DNA of 64,000 bases from DASQMT01 sp963835735 (GTDB lineage: Bacteria; Actinomycetota; Thermoleophilia; Solirubrobacterales; Solirubrobacteraceae), in contig CAWIGP010000002.1 in the NCBI GenBank assembly GCA_963835735.1, positions 124,001 to 188,000 on the forward strand. Reading direction: 5' to 3'. The notes beneath the pieces were generated by a model. That model was not told the DNA's origin. It was given only the letters and a program-made list of their open reading frames with translations, and made no database searches. Shown one piece after another: positions 43,600 through 50,920 of this stretch. Each line of letters starts with the position of its first letter. Within the stretch, counting starts at the first letter, position 1. Position numbers and translations under genes: made by a program.

Positions 43600-45251
43600 G
43601 CGCGCTCCCCGTAGCGCTGCACACAGTCGTGCAGCCGGTAGACGCGCACCTCGGGGCCGGGCCGCTGGTAGGCGGGCGAGTAGTAGCTGTAGGAGAGGTC
43701 GAAGCTGAAGCCGGGCGGGTCCTCGTCGGCGCGGTAGGGGCTGAGCGCGTAGACGAGCTCGGACTCGCGCTCGAGCCGGTCGTAGTACGCGAGCGCCCGG
43801 CGATCGCCGGCGGCCAGCGCGCGGCCGCGGATCAGGTCGAACGTCACCACCGTGCAGTAGCCGCGGCGCCGGTAGCGGTCGAGCACGCGGGGACGCAGCG
43901 TGCGGCCGTACTCGACGTGGTCCTCGCGGATGTCGCGGATGATCTCGTTGACGAACTGCGGGCGCTCGAGCTTCTTCGGCCGACCATCGCGCACCGGCCA
44001 GTAGTACCGCTCCGGCACCGCCGGCTCGATCACGGCCCGCAGCCCGCGCGGGTAGTGCTCGGCCAGCCACTGGCGGGCGATCGCGCGCGTGTCGGTGTTG
44101 CCGAGCACGGCCATCGAGCGCGCGTCGGCGGCGAGCGGCTGCCACAGCAGCAGTACCGCGCCCGCGGCGATCGCCGGCCACTGCAGCCGCGGCGCCCGCG
44201 CGCGGACGGCGTCGAGCCCGCGCACGAACGCGTAGCCGGCGAGCAGCGCCAGCGCCGGGTAGACCGGCAGCAGCCAGCGCCCGAAGAAGCGCGACTGGAC
44301 GCTCAGGTAGAGGAACAGCGCGAGCGGGAAGATCAGCAGCAGCGCGAGCCGCGTGCGGTCGCGGCGCGCGAGCAGGATGGCGCCCGCCAGCGCGCAGGCG
44401 GCGGCGACGTAACCGAGTCCCCAGCTCAGGCTGTCGAGGTAGTAGAGCGGACCGGTGTCGCTCTCCTGCCCGAACTTGTCCTGGTTGCCGGCCAGCTCGG
44501 CCTGCCCACGCAGCTGGTGGACCGCGGTGTCGAGGTCGAGGAAGAAGAACGGGTTCGTCAGTGCGAACGCCGCAAGTGCGCAGGCGCCCAGCGCGAGCGC
44601 GCCGCGCAGGTCGCGGCGCAGCACGAGCGCCAGAGCGGGCGCGAGCAGCACGAGACCGGCGGTGTACTTGAAGCCGATCGCCAGGCCCGCGGCGGCTCCG
44701 GCCGCCGCGCACCAGCGCCAGCCGCCGCGCTCGACGATGTAGACGGAGAACAGCAGCACGAGCGCGACCGGCGCGAGCGTGCCGACATCGGTCACCGCGA
44801 TGCGCGAGAACGCGACCGGCAGGAAGGCGAAGCAGAGCACGGCGGCGGCGACCAGCCCGGTGCGGCGGTCCCACAGCTGCCGGCCGACGAAGTAGACGGC
44901 GCCGACGCCGACCAGGCACAGCACCGCGGCCAGCCCGCGCGAGATCTCGAACACCCATGAAGCGTTGCCGAGGTAGCCGTCGATGACCGCCTCCCCGCCG
45001 CCCTTCGGGATCGACACGACCCGGTAGACGAGATGCAGCAGGTACGTGTACGCGGAGGGGTTCTGGAAGTACCCGGGATTGGGGTCGCGGAACACCTCCA
45101 CGGCGCGCTTGGTGAAGTGCGAGCCCTCGTCGACGTAGTAGACGTAGGGCAGGCCGTGGTCGTTGTGGAGCACCCGCAGGACGAGGCCCGCGACCAGGAT
45201 CAGGCCGAGCACGGCGAGTGCCGGGCCCTCGTCGCGCAAGCGGCTGAACAC
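43596..45251 (-). CDS. GT39-like membrane glycosyltransferase (paralogue)
   Basis: 551 residues. Same design as the downstream gene: NDHGLPYVYYVDEGSHFTKR in loop 1, NPSAYTYLLHLVYRV, KYTAGLVLLAPALALVL, SRFFGRWLLPVYPALALLAG, and an outer C-terminal domain with RRRGYCTVVTFDLI. The GTG start at 45251 is preceded seven bases upstream by TACCAT, a -10 candidate for a leaderless transcript. First gene of a three-gene minus-strand run, divergent from the GT2 gene. Confidence 0.82.
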   Translation of the reverse strand: MFSRLRDEGPALAVLGLILVAGLVLRVLHNDHGLPYVYYVDEGSHFTKRAVEVFRDPNPGYFQNPSAYTYLLHLVYRVVSIPKGGGEAVIDGYLGNASWVFEISRGLAAVLCLVGVGAVYFVGRQLWDRRTGLVAAAVLCFAFLPVAFSRIAVTDVGTLAPVALVLLFSVYIVERGGWRWCAAAGAAAGLAIGFKYTAGLVLLAPALALVLRRDLRGALALGACALAAFALTNPFFFLDLDTAVHQLRGQAELAGNQDKFGQESDTGPLYYLDSLSWGLGYVAAACALAGAILLARRDRTRLALLLIFPLALFLYLSVQSRFFGRWLLPVYPALALLAGYAFVRGLDAVRARAPRLQWPAIAAGAVLLLWQPLAADARSMAVLGNTDTRAIARQWLAEHYPRGLRAVIEPAVPERYYWPVRDGRPKKLERPQFVNEIIRDIREDHVEYGRTLRPRVLDRYRRRGYCTVVTFDLIRGRALAAGDRRALAYYDRLERESELVYALSPYRADEDPPGFSFDLSYSYYSPAYQRPGPEVRVYRLHDCVQRYGERA

Positions 45252-45284
45252 GGCGCCGATGGTAGCCTCGACCCCCTCGGAACC
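45252..45284. promoter_or_regulatory. Overlapping divergent -10 elements (GT39-like / GT2)
   Basis: 33 bases between start codons. Minus strand TACCAT (complement of 45259-45264) ends seven bases before the GTG; plus strand TAGCCT (45263-45268) ends 16 bases before the ATG. The two hexamers share the TA at 45263-45264, the same type of overlap as at 16838-16844. Confidence 0.42.
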
Positions 45285-46340
45285 ATGAAGCTCATCGTCC
45301 AGATCCCCTGCCTGAACGAGGAGGAGGCGCTGCCCGCCACGGTGCGCGACCTCCCCCGCGAGGTCGACGGATTCGACGCCGTCGAATGGCTCGTGATCGA
45401 CGACGGCTCGACCGATCGCACGGTCGCCGTCGCGCGCGAGCTGGGCGTCGACCACATCGTGCGGCTCACGAACAACAAGGGCCTCGCGAACGGCTTCCAG
45501 GCCGGGCTGGACGCGTGCCTGAAGCTCGGCGCCGACGTGATCGTCAACACCGACGCCGACAACCAGTACGACGGGCGCGACATCCCGAAGCTCGTGGCGC
45601 CGATCCTGGCGGGCGAGGCCGACATGGTCGTAGGTGACCGCCAGGTGCAGACGGTCGAGCACTTCTCGCCGGCGAAGAAGTCGCTGCAGCGGCTCGGCTC
45701 GTGGGTGGTGCGCCAGGCTTCGGCGACCGACGTGCCGGACACGACTTCGGGCTTCCGCGCCTACAACCGCGAGGCGGCGCTCGCGCTGCAGGTCGTCTCG
45801 AAGTTCACCTACACGCTGGAGACGATCATCCAGGCGGGCAAGATGACCGTCGCGATCGACCACGTCCCGGTAAGGACGAACCCGAAGACGCGCGAGTCGC
45901 GCCTGTTCCCGTCGATGTGGACCTACATCCGCCGCAACGGGATCTCGATCTTCCGCATCTACGCGCTGTACGAGCCGCTGAAGGTGTTCATGACCGCCGC
46001 GGCGATCGTGGGGCTGGCGGCGGTGATCGTGTGGGGTCGCTTCCTGTACTTCTGGATCGACGGCGACGGCGCCGGCCACGTGCAGTCGCTGATCCTCGGG
46101 GCGGTGCTGTTCAACGCGGCGACCGTGCTGGCCGCGCTGGGCGTGCTCGGCGACCTGCTGGCGGGCCAGCGGATAACCCTGCAGCGGATCTTCGAGCGCG
46201 TGCGGCGCGTGGAGCTCGAGCTCGGCGTGCCGCCGTCGCACTACGAGCCGGGCAACCCGAAGAGCGGGAAGGAGCCGACCACCGGCGCGCACTCGGGCGG
46301 ACACGGATCGACCGAGGAGCGCGAGGCGGTCAAGCTGTGA
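45285..46340 (+). CDS. Family 2 glycosyltransferase (polyprenyl-phosphate sugar synthase type)
   Basis: 351 residues. GT-A fold: VQIPCLNEEEALPATV, LVIDDGSTDRTVAVA, NNKGLANGFQAGLDACLKLG and the metal-binding NTDADNQYDG. Conserved DTTSGFRAYNREAAL is typical of the DPM1/GtrB group that charges polyprenyl-phosphate with a sugar. Two C-terminal membrane helices (MTAAAIVGLAAVIVWGRFLY, SLILGAVLFNAATVLAALG) follow, then a charged cytosolic tail. It could make the donor used by the three GT39-like enzymes. The stop overlaps the next gene as GTGA. Confidence 0.88.
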   Translation: MKLIVQIPCLNEEEALPATVRDLPREVDGFDAVEWLVIDDGSTDRTVAVARELGVDHIVRLTNNKGLANGFQAGLDACLKLGADVIVNTDADNQYDGRDIPKLVAPILAGEADMVVGDRQVQTVEHFSPAKKSLQRLGSWVVRQASATDVPDTTSGFRAYNREAALALQVVSKFTYTLETIIQAGKMTVAIDHVPVRTNPKTRESRLFPSMWTYIRRNGISIFRIYALYEPLKVFMTAAAIVGLAAVIVWGRFLYFWIDGDGAGHVQSLILGAVLFNAATVLAALGVLGDLLAGQRITLQRIFERVRRVELELGVPPSHYEPGNPKSGKEPTTGAHSGGHGSTEEREAVKL

Positions 46341-46969
46341 GCGCGACGGTCACGCGCGACGCCGAGGGCACGGTCACCGGCAACACCTACGACAAGTACG
46401 GCTCGAGCAACCCGGTCGTGCGGCGCCTGATGGCGACGTTCCAGCGCGAGCTCGGAGAGCTGTTCGAGCGCGTGGATCCTGCGTCGGTGCTCGACGTCGG
46501 CTGCGGCGAGGCGATCCTCACGCACCAGTGGGCCGTGGCGCGGCCTGCGACGCGCGTGGTCGGCTTCGACCTCGAGGACCCGCTGCTGCGGCGCGAGTGG
46601 GAGCAGCGCACGTGCGCGAACCTCGAGTACCGGATCCTGCGCGCGCAGGAGCAGTTCCCGTTCGAGGAGGGCGAGTTCGCGCTCGCGACCGCGATCGAGG
46701 TGCTCGAGCACGTGCCCGACCCGGAGCACACGGTGGCCGAGATGGCGCGCTGCGCGCGTGGCGGGCACCTGCTGGTGTCGGTGCCGCGTGAGCCGCTCTG
46801 GCGCGGGCTGAACATGGCGCGCGGGGCGTATCTGGGAGACCTGGGCAACACGCCCGGGCACCTGAACCACTGGTCCAAGCGCAGCTTCGTGGATCTGCTC
46901 TCGCGCCACGGCGAGATCATCGAGGCGCGCTCGCCGTTCCCGTGGACGATGTTGCTGACGCGGGTTTGA
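46337..46969 (+). CDS. SAM-dependent methyltransferase (class I)
   Basis: 210 residues. The SAM motif is SVLDVGCGEAIL, followed by VVGFDLEDPLL and ATAIEVLEHVPDPEHTVAEM. N-terminal NTYDKYGSSNPVVRRLMATF is characteristic of methyltransferases in glycan clusters. GTG start overlapping the GT2 stop (GTGA) and TTGA overlap downstream, so it is tightly coupled. Probably methylates a sugar or lipid-linked intermediate; the substrate is unknown. Confidence 0.85.
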   Translation: MSATVTRDAEGTVTGNTYDKYGSSNPVVRRLMATFQRELGELFERVDPASVLDVGCGEAILTHQWAVARPATRVVGFDLEDPLLRREWEQRTCANLEYRILRAQEQFPFEEGEFALATAIEVLEHVPDPEHTVAEMARCARGGHLLVSVPREPLWRGLNMARGAYLGDLGNTPGHLNHWSKRSFVDLLSRHGEIIEARSPFPWTMLLTRV

Positions 46970-48273
46970 CGGCGCAGACCCAGCCGGCTGCGCCGTCCGG
47001 CTACGGGCGCGGTGCCCGGATCCTGTCGATCGGGATCGCAACGACCGGCGTCGTCACGTTCGCGTACTTCTCGGTCGCCTCGCACGTCCTCGACGACGAG
47101 GACTACAAGGCGATCTCGCTGCTCTGGTCGGTGCTGTTCGTCACCGTGTCGGTGATCTATCGACCGATCGAGCAGCTGCTCTCGCGCACGATCGCCGACC
47201 GGCGCGCGCGCGGGCTCGCGGGCGACCATCCGCTGCGCACGCCGCTGCTGATCCAGGCGGGCTTCGCGCTCGCGTTCGCCGTGGTCGCGCTCGCGCTGCG
47301 CGGGCCGATCCAGGACGGGCTGTTCGACGGCTCCGCCGCGCTGTACTGGGTGCTGTTCGTCGCCGTGCTCGCATACGCGGCGAGCTACTTCGCACGCGGC
47401 TGGCTGGCCGGGCACCAGTGGTTCGGGCTGTACGGCGGACTGGTGCTCCTGGAGGCGACGTCGCGGCTGCTGTTCGCGCTCGCGGTGGCGGTCGGGATCA
47501 CGGAGGGTCAGACCGCGGTCGCGCTCGGCGTGGCCGCGGCGCCGTTCGTCTCGCTCGTCGTCGTGCCGCTCGCCTTCGCGCGCCGGCCGCGCGCCGCAGC
47601 GCGCCGGGACGAGGACGACGAGCTCAGCGTCGTGCGCGGCGGCCGCTTCGCCGTCGCGGTGCTCGCGATCATGCTCGCCGAGCAGACGCTGCTCAACGCG
47701 GCCGTGCTGACGACCGACCTGACAGCGACCGACGCCGTCGTCGCCGGCTTCGTGTTCAACGTGCTGCTGATCGCGCGCGCGCCGCTGCAGCTCTTCCAGG
47801 CCGTACAGGGCTCGTTGCTCCCCCACCTCGCCGGTCTCGAAGCGCGCGCGGGCCGGGCGGAGGCGCACCGAGCCGTCCGCCTCACGATGCTGGCGATCGC
47901 GGGCTTCGCGCTTGCGGTCGCCGCGGGCCTCGTGGCGATCGGGCCCTGGGTGATGGACCTGCTGTTCGACGACGGCGCGACCTACGGGCGCTGGGGCCTT
48001 GCGCTCGTCGCGCTCGGGATGGGCTTCCACCTGATGGCCGGGACGCTCAACCAGGCGGCGCTCGCGCGCGACGAGGCGGGCCGGGCGGCGGCGGCGTGGC
48101 TGTTCGCTGCCGTGGTGTTCGTCGCGTGGCTGATCGCGCCGGTGATCGACGACGAGCTGCTGCGCGTCGAGGTCGGCTACCTCGGCGCTGCCGCGCTGCT
48201 TTGCGGGCTGCTTGCGGCCCTTTATCGCCGCGGTGCGGGTTCCCCCACCATCGCGCCTCCGCGCGTCGGGTAA
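46966..48273 (+). CDS. Polysaccharide flippase-like membrane protein
   Basis: 435 residues with about twelve membrane helices, resembling MATE/Wzx-type exporters (ILSIGIATTGVVTFAYFSVA, then YKAISLLWSVLFVTVSVIYR). A cytosolic basic/acidic loop lies in the middle (RRPRAAARRDEDDEL). It could flip the lipid-linked glycan made by the genes upstream. Start TTG 46966 forms a TTGA overlap with the methyltransferase stop; GTG 46942 is the alternative. Confidence 0.75.
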   Translation: MTAQTQPAAPSGYGRGARILSIGIATTGVVTFAYFSVASHVLDDEDYKAISLLWSVLFVTVSVIYRPIEQLLSRTIADRRARGLAGDHPLRTPLLIQAGFALAFAVVALALRGPIQDGLFDGSAALYWVLFVAVLAYAASYFARGWLAGHQWFGLYGGLVLLEATSRLLFALAVAVGITEGQTAVALGVAAAPFVSLVVVPLAFARRPRAAARRDEDDELSVVRGGRFAVAVLAIMLAEQTLLNAAVLTTDLTATDAVVAGFVFNVLLIARAPLQLFQAVQGSLLPHLAGLEARAGRAEAHRAVRLTMLAIAGFALAVAAGLVAIGPWVMDLLFDDGATYGRWGLALVALGMGFHLMAGTLNQAALARDEAGRAAAAWLFAAVVFVAWLIAPVIDDELLRVEVGYLGAAALLCGLLAALYRRGAGSPTIAPPRVG

Positions 48274-48286
48274 TGTCGGCTTTCAC

Positions 48287-48625
48287 ATGGCGTACACGCT
48301 TGAACACGACCCGATCGACGGCGGTCACCTGATCGCGATCACGGGCGAGCTGGACCTCGCGGCAACCCCCGAGCTGTCAACAGTGATGCTGATGGCCGCC
48401 CGGTCTCCGGGCTCGTTCGTCGTGCTCGACCTCGCCGAGGTCGAGTTCGTCGACTCCAGCGCGCTCGGGACGCTGCTCAAGGTCGGCGGGGAGGTCGAGT
48501 CGGCCGGCAAGCGGCTGCGCGTGGTCTGCACCGGCGGGCCGGTGCGGCGGCTGCTGGAGATGACCAACCTGACCAACCGGTTCCAGCTCTGCCCGACGCG
48601 CGACGACGCGTTCGCCGCCGTCTGA
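48287..48625 (+). CDS. STAS-domain anti-sigma factor antagonist
   Basis: 112 residues, a single STAS domain. LIAITGELDLAATPEL and VVLDLAEVEFVDSSALGTLL with the phosphorylatable Ser (DSSALG) match SpoIIAA/RsbV. It would bind an RsbW-type kinase and release a sigma factor; neither partner gene is adjacent. TAATGT (48271-48276) lies ten bases before the ATG as a -10 candidate. Confidence 0.9.
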   Translation: MAYTLEHDPIDGGHLIAITGELDLAATPELSTVMLMAARSPGSFVVLDLAEVEFVDSSALGTLLKVGGEVESAGKRLRVVCTGGPVRRLLEMTNLTNRFQLCPTRDDAFAAV

Positions 48626-48630
48626 GCTCG

Positions 48631-49158
48631 ATGGGAGCAGAGCTGCGGCTGGAGCCGCTCGGCGCGCGGCATCTCGACGACCTCGACGCGCTGGCGCACG
48701 ACCCGGTCGTGCAGCGCTTCACGCGCGTGCCCGAGCCGCCGCCGCCCGGCTTCGCGCGCGACTGGCTCGCGCGCTACGAGGCGGGCCGCCGCGACGGCAC
48801 CGCCGCGGGCTTCGCGGCGGTGGACGAGCACGGCGGCTTTCTCGGGCTGGCGCTGGCGCCGGACATCGACGTCGACGGACGCCAGCTCGAGCTGGGCTAC
48901 ATCGTCGCGGCAGCCGCCCGCGGACGCGGGGTCGCGACCGTGCTCCTGCGCAAGCTCACGCGCTGGGCGTTCGACGAGGCGGGCGCGCTGCGCGCGTACC
49001 TGCTGATCGAGGACGGCAACGCTGCCTCGCGGCGCGTGGCGGAGCGCAGCGGGTACGTGCAGGAGGGCGTGCTGCGCTCCGTGCACGTCAAGCAGGACCG
49101 CCGCGCCGACCTGACGATCTGGTCGCGCCTGCCGTCGGATCCCGAACCGCCGGGCTGA
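48631..49158 (+). CDS. GNAT-family N-acetyltransferase (RimJ-like)
   Basis: 175 residues. LRLEPLGARHLDDLDAL at the start, acetyl-CoA loop ARGRGVATVLLRKLTRWAFD, DGNAASRRVAERSGYVQEG and a terminal strand LTIWSRLP. This is the Acetyltransf_3 (RimJ/RimL) layout. Five bases after the STAS gene, so probably co-transcribed. Substrate unknown. Confidence 0.85.
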   Translation: MGAELRLEPLGARHLDDLDALAHDPVVQRFTRVPEPPPPGFARDWLARYEAGRRDGTAAGFAAVDEHGGFLGLALAPDIDVDGRQLELGYIVAAAARGRGVATVLLRKLTRWAFDEAGALRAYLLIEDGNAASRRVAERSGYVQEGVLRSVHVKQDRRADLTIWSRLPSDPEPPG

Positions 49159-49189
49159 ACCTTCGCGCGCGGCGTCGCGTAGGCCGGGC

Positions 49190-49967
49190 ATGGCCCGCTT
49201 CGCGCTGCTCGCCGCAGCGGTCGCGCTCGTCGCCGCGGTGGCCCCCGCGCTCGCCGCCGGGACTCACAGGATCACCGCAGTCGAGCAGCTAACGTGTTCG
49301 ACCGGCCGACGCGATCACGATCGCAGCCGGCGACCGCGTGGACTTCGACAACGTCGGACGGCGTCCACAACTTCGCCTTCGACGACGGTCACGCGGTTCC
49401 CGACACTGCCGAACTGGCGCTGCCCGGCAGCGCGTGGGACGGGCCGCCGAGCCGCACGTTCACGAACGCCAGGCACGTACTCGTTCTGCTGCGAGCTGCA
49501 CCCAGCTGAGCATGATCGGCACGATCACTGTCACCGGCTCGACGCCGACGCCCCCGGACCCGAGCCCGACGCCGCAGCCGAGCCCCAGCCCAACGCCGAC
49601 GCCGGGCCAGCGGCGGTGGAGGCGGTGGTGGCTGGCGGCGGCACGACTCCTGCGGGCGGCCTGCCGGCGGGCGTGCGCTCGCTCGTCGCTCGCGCCCGGC
49701 AAGTTCTGCGCGCGCCGCGGGCCGAAGTGCGCGCGCCCGGGTGTGCGGCTGCGGATCGACCTGTCCGCGCCCGCCCGCGTGACCGGCGTCCTCAAGCGGC
49801 GGGCGAAGCGTTTCGGCCGCGTCGACTTCGGCACGGTCGCGGCAGGCCCGCGCACGCTGCGCTTCCAGCGCACGAGCAGCGGCAAGCGGCTCGCCGCCGG
49901 CCGCTACTCGCTCGCGCTGAGAGTCGGCGGCGACGACGCCAAGACTCTGCGATTCCGCATTCGCTGA
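49190..49967 (+). pseudogene. Secreted cupredoxin-domain protein, multiply frameshifted
   Basis: Fragments in all three frames assemble into one protein: signal peptide LLAAAVALVAAVAPALAAG; ITIAAGDRVDFDNVG; HNFAFDDG...DTAELALPGSAWDG; FTNA then GTYSFCCELHP (Cys-x-x-His of a type 1 copper site) and MIGTITVTGS with the axial Met; a Thr/Pro linker; and a C-terminal domain with VTGVLKRRAKRFGRVDFG and LAAGRYSLALRVGGDD. At least four shifts are needed between 49285 and 49515, all equivalent to one extra base. Either a decaying gene or poor local sequence. The intact form would be an extracytoplasmic plastocyanin-like copper protein. Confidence 0.7.
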
Positions 49968-49997
49968 GCGGCGCCCCGCTGCGAGGCGCTCGCGGAC

Positions 49998-50310
49998 ATC
50001 AACTGCGGCTTTGAAGGAAGGATGGGCGCTGAGTCGCCCGCGTGCGTCGACGGCGGGGTTGAGTCGGCCGAGGGCCGCTCACGTCAACCGCAGCGGCGAA
50101 GCGGGCGATCCAGGGCGGCGGCGGGACTCTGTTGCGCCTTGACCGCGAATAGCGCGGCCAACGCGCAACAGAATCAGGGCGGGCGGCCGCGAACCGCTCC
50201 GCCGTTGCTCTGTTGCGCCTCGAGGTCGCTATGCGACTTCCAGGCGCAACACATCACTGCATACCGCAGGATCAGCCCGCTCCGTGCTCCCCTCAGTGCC
50301 GCCGTTCACC
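49998..50310. repeat. Palindrome cluster C with inverted tags
   Basis: The 367-base gap between convergent genes holds no gene. Left tags: ATCAACTGCGGCTTTGAAGG (49998-50017) and GTCGACGGCGGGGTTGAG (50046-50063, weaker). Right tag inverted (50289-50310, reverse complement GTGAACGGCGGCACTGAGGG). Palindrome 1: TCTGTTGCGC (50128-50137) pairs with 50163-50172, with TTG/CAA and CCGCG/CGCGG nested inside. Palindrome 2: TGTTGCGCCT (50211-50220) pairs with 50242-50251, with GTCGC/GCGAC nested around a TAT loop. The two share the arm TGTTGCGC but have different loops. Confidence 0.8.
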
Positions 50311-50334
50311 AGCGCCGATCCCGCCCGCCCCGCG

Positions 50335-50920
50335 CTACGCCAGCACCGACTCGAGCCAATCGCGGATCGCGGCCGCCTGGGCTTCGCGGTCGGCCTTCAA
50401 CCCATGGTCGCCGGCGACCACCGCGACCGTGCGGCCCGGAGCGTCCGGCGGCATGCCGAACGGATCGCGCTCGCCCTGCACCACCAGCACGGGCACCTCG
50501 ACCGCGTCGAGTTCCTCCAGGCGCGACTTCTCCGGCCGCCCGGGCGGGTGGACCGGGAACGCCAGGCAGAGGACGGCCGCCGCGCCGGTCTGCGCAGCCG
50601 TCCGGCACGCCACGCGCGCGCCGGCCGAGCGCCCGCCGACGATCAGCGGCAGGTCGCCACGCAGCTGCGAGACGACCGCGATCCAGGCCGCGTCGAGCTG
50701 CTTGGGCGGCGCCTGTGATTTGCGCCCCGCGACCCGGTAGGGCTGCTCGACCAAGGCGACGCCGACGCCCGCCTCGTTCGCGACCTTGGTCGCGTTCACC
50801 AGGTCGGGCGCCGTGACGCCGCCGCCAGCGCCGTGGCCGAGCACGAGCAGGGCACGCCGCGACGTCGACCTCGTGGAGGTGAACCCGCGCCGGCCCGTGC
50901 GGTGTCTCGAGCTCGATCAC
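50335..50920 (-). CDS. Alpha/beta hydrolase (dienelactone hydrolase/KANL3-Tex30 type), apparent +1 frameshift
   Basis: The upstream frame gives MIELETPHGPARVHLHEVDV; the downstream frame continues with VLGHGAGGGVTAPDLVNATK (oxyanion segment), VEQPYRVAGRK, IVGGRSAGARVAC with the nucleophile Ser, LAFPVHPPGRPEKSR, VLVVQGERDPFG and VAGDHGLK with the catalytic His. One extra base near 50854 separates the frames; corrected length is about 194 residues. The GTG start overlaps the FtsX-like gene stop as GTGA. Esterase-like activity; substrate unknown. Confidence 0.78.
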
